Source of the DNA: Eutrophomonas brisbanensis
Lineage (GTDB): Bacteria; Pseudomonadota; Gammaproteobacteria; Burkholderiales; Eutrophovitaceae
Direction of reading: 5' to 3'
DNA: 64,000 nt
Assembly (NCBI GenBank): GCA_038141705.1
Contig: JAYQIQ010000004.1
Span: forward strand, 186,001 to 250,000
Each line of letters opens with the position of its first letter. The stretch's first letter is position 1. A program made the position numbers and the translations under genes. This document shows positions 18,483 through 26,692 of the stretch, in pieces. The notes below the pieces were generated by a model. It did no database searches and was not told the origin of the DNA. It saw nothing but the letters and a program-made list of their open reading frames with translations.

Positions 18483-18971
18483 GTGTCCAAGAATTACATT
18501 ACTCCAGCTGGCCTCAAAAAACTCAAAGACGAGGCCCTTTACTTGATCGACAAAGAACGGCCCGATCTCGTAAAAGTTATTTCGTGGGCTGCCTCGAATG
18601 GCGACCGATCAGAGAATGGAGACTATATTTACGGAAAACGCCGACTCCGTGAGATTGATAAGCGCATTCGTTTCCTTACGCAACGACTCGACGCTGCAGT
18701 CGTCGTTGATCCTGCAAATCGAGAAAGCTCCGAACAGATATTTTTTGGCGCTACAGTCACGTACGTGAATGAAAATGGAACTGAGCACACCGTATCAATC
18801 GTTGGAATCGATGAAGCCAACGTATCGCGTGGCTTAATTAGCTGGATTTCTCCATTGGCAAAATCCTTACTCAAATCCAAAAAAGGAGACGTTGTACTCC
18901 ATCAAAGCCCGTCCGGGACTGAAGAGCTGGAAATCACTGAGGTACGCTACGAATCGATTTCAATCGATTAA
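18483..18971 (+). CDS. greB: Transcription elongation factor GreB
   Basis: A 162-residue cleavage factor that rescues backtracked RNA polymerase. The coiled-coil domain shows YITPAGLKKLKDEALYL, WAASNGDRSENGDYIYGKRRLREID and the acidic tip DRSEN; the C-terminal FKBP-like domain contains IFFGATVTYVNENG and LISWISPLAKSLL. The open frame extends upstream to 18384, but homology begins at SKNYITPAG, so I place the start at GTG 18483 rather than the upstream ATG, whose extra 33 residues are hydrophobic and family-atypical. No clear Shine-Dalgarno sequence precedes the GTG. Confidence 0.85.
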   Translation: MSKNYITPAGLKKLKDEALYLIDKERPDLVKVISWAASNGDRSENGDYIYGKRRLREIDKRIRFLTQRLDAAVVVDPANRESSEQIFFGATVTYVNENGTEHTVSIVGIDEANVSRGLISWISPLAKSLLKSKKGDVVLHQSPSGTEELEITEVRYESISID

Positions 18972-19662
18972 TTAATGATCTCCAATCCTTCCACCACGAC
19001 GACCTAGACCATCGTATAAATCCAGTAAGCGATTCTGATAATCATTAATCGGATCTTCTTTATCGAACATTTCAACCCTGGAACCACAACGGATCCATTG
19101 CATAACACCGAGAGCGATATAGTCTGAGAAGCTTGGCGTATCACCCCCAAGAAATCAAAGCTAGCGATAACTTGTCGAACAGGCTCAAGGATTTTAAGCA
19201 ACTGCTCCCTGGCCTCCGAGGAATTCCCCCCCACTCCTCCAACGTCATTTGGAATCGTTTTTCGCGAGACTCACGAAAATACGTTTTATCTGCATCACGC
19301 TGCGCATCATAAAAGTCCATGATGCCTATCTTTGATACCAGTGGATGCCAAACGCGTTCTGACCAATGTTTAAATAACAAGCACTGGGCTTTGGCTTCTG
19401 CAGATTTAAATAATGGTCGTTCCGGATACGCCTCATCGAGATACTCAGCAATTGACCAAGAATCGTGAACAACTGTACTACCATCAACTAAGACTGGTAC
19501 TAGCCCCACATTCGGATCCGGAAGCCGGCTCATCTCAGTAAAATGTAGCGGAGCCTCCTCCCATTCAAGCCCCTTATGCGCCAAAGCATACTTTATGCGC
19601 CACACAAACGGAGAGAACCTTACATCTGGATATTTTGTAGCTAAATCATAAATTTTTATCAT
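18972..19662 (-). CDS. Glutathione S-transferase, LigE/LigF-like (two frameshifts)
   Basis: The N-terminal thioredoxin-like domain is intact (DVRFSPFVWRIKYALAHKGL, VPVLVDGSTVVHDSWSIAEY). The C-terminal helical domain is spread over two other frames. The first switch is at a run of seven G after LEEW (plus-strand 19226-19232) and the second at a run of five G after FDFL (plus-strand 19143-19147). Adding one G at each gives EEWGGNSSEAREQL and FLGGDTPSFSDYIALGVMQW, ending RIGDH with stop at 18972. The repaired protein is about 230 residues, a normal GST. It is the downstream gene of a GST pair, with 5 bases between them. Confidence 0.8.
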
Positions 19663-19667
19663 CGGCG

Positions 19668-20366
19668 TTACCCCTTCACTGTTTTTGCATCCTGACCAAA
19701 CAAAAATTTCTTCGATTCCTCGTCAACAGTCGGTTTAGTATTAATGGTCTTTCCTTTTTCGTAAGCTCGAACCACGGCGTCACGCTCTTTGATCCGGTAA
19801 AACCAGCGCTTCAGATTCGGGAAGTTATTAAGGTCTTGCTGCTGACGCTCGTACAAAACAATCCATGGGTAACACCCCATATCAGTAATCGAGTATTCGC
19901 CCACGATAAACTCCCTACCCTGAAGCTGCTTATCCAACACGGCATACAGTCTCGCAGTTTCATTCACATAACGATTGATCGCATAGGGAAGTTTTTCAGG
20001 AGCGTAAGAAACAAAGTGGTGATTTTGCCCAAGCATGGGCCCCAAGCCCCCCATTTGCCAAAAAAGCCACTCTAAGGTTTGTACTCGCTTGCGAAGATCA
20101 CTGGGTATATAGCTCTGCACCTTTTCAGCAAGGTAAAGTAGTATTGCGCCAGACTCAAATACCGATATCGCACTACCTCCACTCGAGGGGTTTTGGTCAA
20201 CGATCGCAGGCATTCGATTATTCGGGGCAATTTTTAGAAACGACTCTTCGAACTGCTCACCACGCCCTATATTTACGGGCTTAATTTGATAATCGAGCGA
20301 AGTCTCTTCCAGAAATATCGTTATCTTGTGACCGTTTGGCGTTGGCCAATAATATAGATCAATCAT
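19668..20366 (-). CDS. Glutathione S-transferase, YfcG/YghU (Nu) type
   Basis: A 232-residue two-domain GST. The N-terminal domain begins MIDLYYWPTPNGHKITIFLEE; the TPNGxK pattern is typical of the Nu class, which uses two glutathiones and has disulfide reductase activity. NNRMPAIVDQ and SVFESGAILLYLAEK form the glutathione site. The C-terminal helices contain WLFWQMGGLGPMLGQNHHF. Start ATG 20364-20366 with TAGGAG upstream. It precedes a second, damaged GST gene on the same strand and diverges from a secreted protein gene. Confidence 0.9.
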   Translation of the reverse strand: MIDLYYWPTPNGHKITIFLEETSLDYQIKPVNIGRGEQFEESFLKIAPNNRMPAIVDQNPSSGGSAISVFESGAILLYLAEKVQSYIPSDLRKRVQTLEWLFWQMGGLGPMLGQNHHFVSYAPEKLPYAINRYVNETARLYAVLDKQLQGREFIVGEYSITDMGCYPWIVLYERQQQDLNNFPNLKRWFYRIKERDAVVRAYEKGKTINTKPTVDEESKKFLFGQDAKTVKG

Positions 20367-20486
20367 TCCACTTTACTCCTACTTCTAAGAACCACTTACA
20401 TAGAGTTTATCGCAAACCAAGGACTCAATTAGCGCCCATTAATGACGGCAACCCTCAACCAATACGTTTGGTTTACACTGATCAAA

Positions 20487-21266
20487 ATGAAATTAGTTAG
20501 ATATGCCCTGGTTATTCTTATCGCTCTAGCCTCCAGCGCGTATGCAGACAATCGACCCGATAAAGGCCTTAGGAGCAGTGAATCACCAAATAACTGCAGC
20601 CAAGATCTTCCTCTTGTCGAACGAATGATTTGCGAGGATGAGGAACTGTCATTTTTAGATTGGAAGCTAAACAATCATCTGAAATATATTGATCTCGCCG
20701 TAAATGACGTTCTTCAATCTAAAACCGATAACAAAAAAACTCGTTGGGTTCGATACATGCTGAGATTGAAGGAAAACCTATTATCATGGCTCGATGAACG
20801 AGCTCATTGGGTGAATAACCCCGGTTTTTTTTCAAACCGCCTCGAAGATCAATCGATGTACTTAGATTTCTCGTATTACGTTTTGTACTGTCTGGCGGAT
20901 AACCCACCAGACAAATGCATCGAGGGGCTCGATGAATATTACAAAGTCTGTATCAAACAGGGTTTTCTTACCGATAAAGGCATTACCAAATGTCTTTATA
21001 AAAAAGCTGAGATCTGGGACTTGGTCGGCGAAACCGAGAGAGAAATCTTTTGGGAGACATCACACCTGATAACAGATACTAAGCGTGCAACTGCGCAAAA
21101 ACAATTCGAAAAATCGGACCAAGAATGGCGAGAAGCAATTAGCGATCACTGTTCTTCGATGCTTTCCGTTGATGATCTTGATATTGATGAAAGCAGAGCA
21201 AATTGCTTTGTATCTAGATACTTTGAGCGGGCAAGCATTTTTTACGAGCTAAACACGGCACATTAG
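20487..21266 (+). CDS. Secreted protein with LprI-like (DUF1311) motif
   Basis: About 259 residues from ATG 20487 (MKLVRYALVILIALASSAYA, a good signal peptide); the open frame begins at 20442 but its first 15 residues are polar and precede the leader. After cleavage comes CSQDLPLVERMICEDEELSFLDWKLN, which matches the Cys-containing C....P.E..IC.d.eL..LD pattern of LprI/DUF1311 lysozyme-inhibitor-type domains. The rest has several paired cysteines (YYVLYCLADNPPDKC, YKVCIKQG, KCLYKKAE, DHCSSM, NCFVSRY), suggesting disulfide-linked, Sel1-like helices. Function is unknown; a periplasmic role is inferred. Confidence 0.65.
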   Translation: MKLVRYALVILIALASSAYADNRPDKGLRSSESPNNCSQDLPLVERMICEDEELSFLDWKLNNHLKYIDLAVNDVLQSKTDNKKTRWVRYMLRLKENLLSWLDERAHWVNNPGFFSNRLEDQSMYLDFSYYVLYCLADNPPDKCIEGLDEYYKVCIKQGFLTDKGITKCLYKKAEIWDLVGETEREIFWETSHLITDTKRATAQKQFEKSDQEWREAISDHCSSMLSVDDLDIDESRANCFVSRYFERASIFYELNTAH

Positions 21267-21291
21267 TGACAAAACGAATAGGCCTTATTGT

Positions 21292-21870
21292 TTGATACAA
21301 ATAATTAACAAAGATGGCGTCGCCATTTACCATCCTGGTGTTCTGCCTATCGATACCGCCAATCAATACCTAATTGAACTCCAAAAAGGCATCTCGTGGG
21401 AGCAAGATGTGATACACCTTTTCGGCAAAACATTCATTACCCAACGCCGAGTGGCCTGGTTCGGGGACGCGCCATATAAATATAAATACTCGAAAATTAG
21501 CAGAGTTGCTAAACCTTGGACAAATGTACTTAAGCAGATAAAAGAGATAGTCGAGTCTAATTGCGATGAATCCTTCAATTCATGTCTTTTAAATCTCTAT
21601 CAAGATGGAAACGAGGGCATGGGATGGCACGCGGATAATGAAAAAGAGTTAAAACGAAACGGAACGATCGCGTCCGTATCAATAGGTGCAGAACGAAAAT
21701 TCTCATTCAAGCACAAGGTGAGTCATGAGGTCGTAGATATAAATCTAGAGAACGGTAGCGCCCTTCTCATGAAGGGAGAAATTCAGCAATTTTGGAAGCA
21801 TTGTCTTCCCAAATCAAAAAAAATCTCGAAGCCAAGGGTAAATCTAACATTTCGAAATATCGAAGCGTAA
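21292..21870 (+). CDS. AlkB-like alpha-ketoglutarate-dependent dioxygenase
   Basis: A 192-residue 2OG-Fe(II) oxygenase of the AlkB family (ALKBH2/3-like short bacterial form). Visible: FITQRRVAWFGDAPYKYKYS, NLYQDGNEGMGWHADNEKEL with iron ligands His and Asp, SIGAERKFSFKHK, a second His ligand in FWKHCLPKS, and PRVNLTFRNIE with the 2OG-binding Arg residues. The family demethylates alkylated bases in nucleic acids. It starts at TTG 21292, as the open frame has no suitable ATG before the domain. It is 25 bases after the previous gene. With alkA at 1627, a second alkylation-repair gene in the window. Confidence 0.85.
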   Translation: MIQIINKDGVAIYHPGVLPIDTANQYLIELQKGISWEQDVIHLFGKTFITQRRVAWFGDAPYKYKYSKISRVAKPWTNVLKQIKEIVESNCDESFNSCLLNLYQDGNEGMGWHADNEKELKRNGTIASVSIGAERKFSFKHKVSHEVVDINLENGSALLMKGEIQQFWKHCLPKSKKISKPRVNLTFRNIEA

Positions 21871-21909
21871 TCGCTTTCAATCTTAGTGGGCCTTAACCCT
21901 CCCTCGCTT

Positions 21910-22287
21910 TTATTTCAACTCACTCAATACCTTTGATTTTTTTAGAATCGACGTAGAGTCAGGCACACGGCGGGCGACAACCATATATAAAGTATGACGA
22001 CCGCCACTTGGGATATCAAAAGGAAACTGTGTAACCAGTGTTACCTGATCCCCGCTCTCACTAACCGATGGCGCAGTTTCGGTATCAGAAAGTATTTGTG
22101 TCTCAATGACCTCGTAGCGCTTGGACCGTCCACTGCTAAAGCTAAGATCGAGGATATCTCCAATGTTTAGGAAAAAACAAATAAGCTTATCCAAGAAAAA
22201 CCTCCAAGTTATAAGTTCCCTCGAGAACTTAGAAAAATTGAAGACTAATGCCTCACGAACCGATTCTCGAGAGGGACGTAAGTCCAA
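21910..22287 (-). pseudogene. Sortase-fold C-terminal half, catalytic Cys replaced by Gln
   Basis: The 125-codon frame ends with NIGDILDLSFSSGRSKRYEV, QVTLVTQFPFDIPSG and HTLYMVVARRV. Its layout (GDxLxL, then a strand pair, then LTLVTCYPF and VVVAR) matches the last ~80 residues of the class GN sortase of marine Proteobacteria. The nucleophilic Cys of LVTC is Gln here (codon CAG, not one substitution from a Cys codon), and the upstream AGHR histidine region is absent. The pdsR/pdsS genes next door support the identification. It is either a decayed remnant or an inactive sortase-like protein. A membrane-anchor ORF overlaps upstream in another frame and may be its N-terminus. Confidence 0.55.
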
Positions 22288-22423
22288 GAACGATTATGGA
22301 GAGAACAAACGAAACCAACACACCGTTGCAAAACACCAATAAAAATCCCTTAAGCGCATCTGAGGTGACAGTAGAACCTTCCACCTGATCTCGACCAACC
22401 GCAATCGCCCTCGTTAAACTCAT
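22253..22423 (-). CDS. Small membrane-anchor ORF, possibly the N-terminus of the sortase-like gene
   Basis: ATG 22421-22423 has a strong AGGAG Shine-Dalgarno sequence six bases upstream. The ORF encodes 56 residues with one transmembrane segment (about 29-50, FLLVFCNGVLVSFVLSII). It is too short for most gene callers. It ends inside the sortase-like frame. Removing one C from the CCC in ACGTCCCTC (plus-strand 22276-22278) would join it to that frame as one product of about 165 residues: membrane anchor, helix, sortase C-terminal fold. Given the indel pattern of this window, that is plausible but unproven. Confidence 0.5.
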   Translation of the reverse strand: MSLTRAIAVGRDQVEGSTVTSDALKGFLLVFCNGVLVSFVLSIIVLGLTSLSRIGS

Positions 22424-22528
22424 AACAATCTCCTATCAATATTGATGTTTAAAAATTAATCATTTGCCTAGCCTCAAATAATTTTGCTATTCATTCATGC
22501 AAAAAAAATGGAAAATGCGGTGGATTTA

Positions 22529-22546
22529 TGGCATTTTTGTGGCATT
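22529..22546. promoter_or_regulatory. Direct repeat TGGCATT-N4-TGGCATT, candidate PdsR operator
   Basis: Two identical heptamers start at 22529 and 22540, exactly 11 bp apart. That spacing is usual for head-to-tail binding of OmpR/PhoB-type winged-helix regulators. The site lies in the only intergenic region of the locus, between the divergent sortase-like gene and pdsR, 112 bases upstream of the pdsR ATG. Autoregulation and control of the divergent gene are inferred. Confidence 0.4.
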
Positions 22547-22657
22547 AGCGGTGCCGTGGTGCTTTTGGCGAAGTGAACCGTTATAGTCGCCATCACAAAT
22601 GCAATGCCTAGAAAACAACTCACCTAATTCGAGGCTTTCAGGGAGAAACGGTCAAAA

Positions 22658-23352
22658 ATGACACATATCGCTATCGTTGAGGATGATCCGACGCTTGCCA
22701 GTAACTATGCGGACTTGTTATCGAGAGAGAAATGGGAAGTAACGAGTTTCAGCTCACGTGAAGATGCTTCGATTGGGATAGTGAGTTGTCATCCGGATCT
22801 CGCACTGATCGATGTAGGGCTGGGGGCAGAGGAAGATGGAGGTTTTCTTCTCTGCCGAGAACTACGAATGATTCCTGAAACAAAACCTTACCCATCATCT
22901 TTCTAACATCAAGATCGGAGCAAATGGATCGCATTCAAGGGCTAAATCTAGGTGCGGACGATTACTGCTCAAAAGACCAATCGATGGACGTTACAGTTGC
23001 CGTTATCAAAGCCCTCCTTCGAAGAGTGGATTTTTCCAAACTACCCGATTCAAATCCGCGGGAATCAAAAAAGGTCGGATCGCTAACACTTTTTCCAGAT
23101 GATATGAGAGCCTCTTGGAAAAATATCCAAGTTGATATCACAGTTGGTGAGTACGACATTTTGGCAAAACTGGCACGACACGCGGGTATGCTTCGCACCC
23201 ACGATCAGCTCACCATTAGAGATTCGGTAGTAAGCAAAAATACGGTTACATCTAACATCAAAAGATTGCGTCAAAAGTTCGAAAAGATAGATCCAAATTT
23301 CAAGGCTATCCAAACGGAACACGGTCGAGGCTATAGCTGGAAAAAAGACTAA
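22658..23352 (+). CDS. pdsR: Response regulator of the dedicated sortase system, PdsR-like (one frameshift)
   Basis: An OmpR-type regulator of about 231 residues once a single A is added to the run ACAAAACC near 22883. The repaired stretch reads IPETKTLPIIFLTSRSEQ and joins the two frames. Receiver: HIAIVEDDP, phospho-acceptor Asp 52 in ALIDVGLG, and Lys in DDYCSKDQ. Winged helix: VGEYDILAKLARHAGML, VTSNIKRLRQKF, HGRGYSWKKD. It is followed after 9 bases by a histidine kinase with the unusual periplasmic layout of PdsS, which is why I assign it to the proteobacterial dedicated sortase system; this is recall of TIGR03787/TIGR03785, not a search. A candidate operator lies upstream. Confidence 0.75.
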
Positions 23353-23361
23353 GTCGAAAAC

Positions 23362-25515
23362 ATGACGCTACGCGCTAGATTTAACCTGCTTTCTGTACTT
23401 ATATTATTCATCCCTGTCGCAGGATGGCTTATCGTTGACACGACTACAAGCTATCTCTTCGATAACCAATTACAAAACCTGGAGCAGCGCACCAAGTCGA
23501 TAGCGGAAACTCTTAGCAGTTTAAGTTCAACGATTTTTGAGGATAAGAATGAGCCACAACCTGCTTTTATACAAACCTCAGATCTAACTAAAGTCCCCAT
23601 TATCAGGAAAAAACCTCCAACGATTGATGGAGATTTGTCAGAGTGGCGCGAATTCAAGCTGCAGGAGGAGGCACTAACATCAGAACCCTCATGGCCTGAG
23701 AGCAAAACTTTCTCTGGCGCTTATCGAATTGGGCGTTATGAGAACAGAATTTATCTAGGACTTCAGGTTAGATCAGCGAGTAACCGCCAGTTTTCCGATG
23801 GCTCTCAAGGAGCGAACGTAGAACAAGTTTATTTATCCGCCATTAACCAATATGGCACATTTAAACAATATTTGATTAGACCTCAGAAAAATGGTCAGGT
23901 GACCATAAAAGTTCGTAATGAGGATCAACCTTGGGAACAAGCCCTCTACCGCGAAATACGTGGTGAAGTTCGGCAGCTAACCTTAGAAAATAATATCGGT
24001 GAATTCCCCTCTCAAGCGTATGAGCTCGAGTTGGCAATAGGGAGACACCTAATTGGATCAGCAATGTGTTTAGTTGTTTTTAAGCCTGGTGAGCCCAATC
24101 GATTGCAGTCCTGCCAGAACCATCTTGACAAGCACGCACTCAAGCCAGTGCAAATCAATTCGCCAAATATAGAGGCAATTGTCGATAGCTTCAGAACTCC
24201 CAATTCAAGACTAATCGTAGTAAATCGTGACAGCGTCGTTCAGCAGCAAAATGATAATTACGGGAGCGAAAATAATGTTGAAGAAGCAAACTCTTCGAGA
24301 ACAATATCTCCATCAGATAACAGCGTATCTCGAAAAGTTGCATCGTTTCTGGGATTTTGGCCGGAGCGGATACTTCATGAATTTGAACCTTGGATAATTC
24401 GATCAGGAAAACTGGAAAACATCCAAGTAGGTGACACCCTCGCAAAGGGCAAAGGCAGCTTAAGCACTCAAAAAACGGATGGCATAACGAGGTTTGTAAC
24501 GGCGGTTCAGCCTATATTCATTGATGGTCAAATAAAGGGCGCTGTCTTAATACAAGAATCAACAGATGAAGTTTTTGCTGTTCGTTACCAGTTTATAAAA
24601 GGTCTTACCTTAGGTACGATACTTTTCATCTTCTTATATCTCCCAGTCCACTTTTTATTTCTTGGGAAGATCACAAAGCGACTCAAAGTGCTTGCCAAAA
24701 TAACGAACGATTCGATCGATGAGAATGGGCGAGTGGTTAAAACAATTACTCCGGATAAAACTAAAGATGAAATCGGCGAGGTCTCGCAAAATCTTTCTGA
24801 AATTAGCGGTCGGCTCAAAAACTATACTAACTATCTAGAAAATTCTGCCAGGAGACTCTCGCATGAATTGAGAACGCCTCTAGCTGGGCTTCAGTCGTCA
24901 CTAGATCTAATTAAAAGATCTGATAACATCGAACAAGCAGGACCATACATTAACCGCGCTGAGGCTGGTATTGAGCGACTGAATCGAATAATAACGAACA
25001 TGAGTGAAGCATCCGACCTTGAGGCTTCCTTCCAGAACGAGCGTCTAGAGCCAATTGATCTAAGCCAGTTAATTATTCTGAGTATTGAAGATTATCGGGA
25101 AATATATCGCCAACGTGAATTCGAGGTTATCGTTACCGAAAAGCAAATTATGGTGGATGGGTCCGCGGATTCACTGCGTCAAATGCTTGACAAGATTATC
25201 GACAATGCGAATGACTTTGGAACCCATCAGACTTCAATAGTGATCTCTCTGAACGTGATAGCAACTAATGTCATCCTGCAAATTATGAACAGCGGGCCCA
25301 CAATCCCTGATGAGAAACGAGTTCAGATCTTTGACTCGCTTGTTTCTGACCGATCAGATGCAGTCGGCAGATCTAGCCATTTAGGCTTAGGTCTTTATGT
25401 AGCACGACTAATATGCGAATTCCACAAAGGTAATATATCTGTCAGAAATAGATCGGATGGAGGTGGGGTAACTTTTGAAATTTCTCTTCCTCGCAGCCAA
25501 AGCGAACAACATTAA
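23362..25515 (+). CDS. pdsS: Histidine kinase of the dedicated sortase system, PdsS-like
   Basis: A 717-residue hybrid-free sensor kinase. TM1 at about 10-31; a long periplasmic region (~32-405) containing PTIDGDLSEWREF and IYLGLQVRSA, the start of a CBM9/DOMON-like sugar-binding-type fold, then a low-complexity spacer and a second globular part; TM2 at about 408-431. The cytoplasmic part has a HAMP-like linker, the H-box ENSARRLSHELRTPLAGLQ (His near residue 500), DKIIDNANDFG (N-box), and GLGLYVARLICEF (G-box). A CBM9-like sensor in a kinase following a PdsR-type regulator is the PdsS signature. The next gene begins at the base after its stop. Confidence 0.8.
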   Translation: MTLRARFNLLSVLILFIPVAGWLIVDTTTSYLFDNQLQNLEQRTKSIAETLSSLSSTIFEDKNEPQPAFIQTSDLTKVPIIRKKPPTIDGDLSEWREFKLQEEALTSEPSWPESKTFSGAYRIGRYENRIYLGLQVRSASNRQFSDGSQGANVEQVYLSAINQYGTFKQYLIRPQKNGQVTIKVRNEDQPWEQALYREIRGEVRQLTLENNIGEFPSQAYELELAIGRHLIGSAMCLVVFKPGEPNRLQSCQNHLDKHALKPVQINSPNIEAIVDSFRTPNSRLIVVNRDSVVQQQNDNYGSENNVEEANSSRTISPSDNSVSRKVASFLGFWPERILHEFEPWIIRSGKLENIQVGDTLAKGKGSLSTQKTDGITRFVTAVQPIFIDGQIKGAVLIQESTDEVFAVRYQFIKGLTLGTILFIFLYLPVHFLFLGKITKRLKVLAKITNDSIDENGRVVKTITPDKTKDEIGEVSQNLSEISGRLKNYTNYLENSARRLSHELRTPLAGLQSSLDLIKRSDNIEQAGPYINRAEAGIERLNRIITNMSEASDLEASFQNERLEPIDLSQLIILSIEDYREIYRQREFEVIVTEKQIMVDGSADSLRQMLDKIIDNANDFGTHQTSIVISLNVIATNVILQIMNSGPTIPDEKRVQIFDSLVSDRSDAVGRSSHLGLGLYVARLICEFHKGNISVRNRSDGGGVTFEISLPRSQSEQH

Positions 25516-26454
25516 ATGGCAATGAGAATATTCATCACTTTCCTGTTTCTTTTGCAAGCACACATAGCACCTGCAGTTCAATTCACGATCATGGGCGATA
25601 TGCCCTATGGATCCGATTCACAAACATTGGAGAAATATAACGGTCTAATCAAATTGATTAATAGCAGCAGCTCAGAGTTTGCCGTTCATGTTGGTGACAT
25701 CAAAAGCGGATCGTCAACGTGCTCCGATGAAACATTTCAGACACAAAAAGAATTCTTTTTGAAGATTGATAAACCTTTTATTTATACTCCCGGCGATAAT
25801 GAATGGACAGATTGCTCGAGGCTAAGTAATGGTAGCTTTGACCCCTTTGAGCGACTCGATAAGATCAGGAAAATATTTTTTGATGCGCAGTACTTCAACC
25901 ATAATAAAAAGATCGGCCTAGTTAACCAAAGCGAATTTGGCAAGCACCCTCTGTTCATCGAAAACCAGCAATGGATAGTCGACAATACCTTGTTCATCAC
26001 GATCCATATTGTGGGGAGTAATAATAATTTAGGAGCGAGGGGAACAAAATCATCACAGAGCTTCGTCGCCAGAAATAAGGCAAATCAGGATTGGCTCTCA
26101 AGGTCATTCGAGAAACTAAAAACGGAGAGCCGTGACGCCTTAGTTATCATTTTTCATGCGGATCCATTTACCGACTGGTTTACCCCCAATCCGACTAACT
26201 TAGGCACCGGGTTCGCCGAAATTTTAGAGGACACTCTTCTTCCGCTCGGGTTAACAACCGATAAACCCATTTTTGTCTTTCATGGAGATACGCATATCTT
26301 TCGTCAGGATCACCCGTTTGTCTACCAAGGAGCTCCGGTTAAACATATCCAGCGCATCGTTGTTCCAGGAGCAGCTGACATGAGAGCACTCTTCGTAGAT
26401 ATCGAACCTAATCGAAATCCAATGATCAAAATTGAACCACTAAGCGCAAATTGA
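25516..26454 (+). CDS. Secreted metallophosphoesterase-like protein
   Basis: A 312-residue exported protein: signal peptide MRIFITFLFLLQAHIAPA, then calcineurin-like phosphoesterase motifs in order. These are FTIMGDMPYG (D-x-[H/P]), VHVGDIKSGSS (GD), TPGDNEWTDC (GDNE, in place of GNHE), IIFHADPF, and FVFHGDTHIFRQ (GH-x-H replaced by GDTH). Metal ligands are mostly present. The ATG directly abuts the pdsS stop, so it is almost certainly cotranscribed with the kinase. That link is new to me; the protein could be an effector or substrate of the pathway. Catalytic activity and substrate are unknown. Confidence 0.75.
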   Translation: MAMRIFITFLFLLQAHIAPAVQFTIMGDMPYGSDSQTLEKYNGLIKLINSSSSEFAVHVGDIKSGSSTCSDETFQTQKEFFLKIDKPFIYTPGDNEWTDCSRLSNGSFDPFERLDKIRKIFFDAQYFNHNKKIGLVNQSEFGKHPLFIENQQWIVDNTLFITIHIVGSNNNLGARGTKSSQSFVARNKANQDWLSRSFEKLKTESRDALVIIFHADPFTDWFTPNPTNLGTGFAEILEDTLLPLGLTTDKPIFVFHGDTHIFRQDHPFVYQGAPVKHIQRIVVPGAADMRALFVDIEPNRNPMIKIEPLSAN

Positions 26455-26475
26455 TATTAGCCAAAGGATAACGAC

Positions 26476-26661
26476 ATTAGCTACCCTCGCAGAATAATCG
26501 AAGTGCCGATACCTGAGGAATTGATTGCAGAACGGATGTCCGATAACCCTTGGCACGATTACGATGAACTAACAAGAAACGGTTGGGTATACCAGAACGG
26601 AGAATACGTAAAAGCTAAGCCCGCCGTCGGAGAAACCACCAAAGATATCGAGAAAAATTAA
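26476..26661 (+). CDS. Small ORF, possible ATT start
   Basis: An uninterrupted frame of about 61 codons encodes RRIIEVPIPEELIAERMSDN, WHDYDELTRNGWVYQNGEYV and a charged tail, with codon choice like the neighbours. It has no ATG/GTG/TTG with a Shine-Dalgarno sequence, but ATT at 26476 lies 5 bases after AAGGATAA and gives (M)SYPRR. In-frame alternatives are GTG 26503 and ATG 26536. ATT initiation is rare (infC, pcnB), so the ORF may be shorter or an adjacent base may be miscalled. It follows the phosphoesterase gene by 21 bases. No family recognised. Confidence 0.4.
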   Translation: MSYPRRIIEVPIPEELIAERMSDNPWHDYDELTRNGWVYQNGEYVKAKPAVGETTKDIEKN

Positions 26662-26684
26662 GAGGCAGTCAAACTACCTCTTAA
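26651..26684 (-). terminator. Rho-independent terminator of the minus-strand secreted-protein gene
   Basis: TTAAGAGG (26658-26665) pairs with CCTCTTAA (26677-26684), an 8-bp stem with an 11-base loop. On the minus strand it is followed by TTTTTC. It lies just past the stop of the gene at 26693-27181. It overlaps the end of the plus-strand small ORF, for which it lacks a T tract. Confidence 0.6.
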
Positions 26685-26692
26685 TATTCAGA

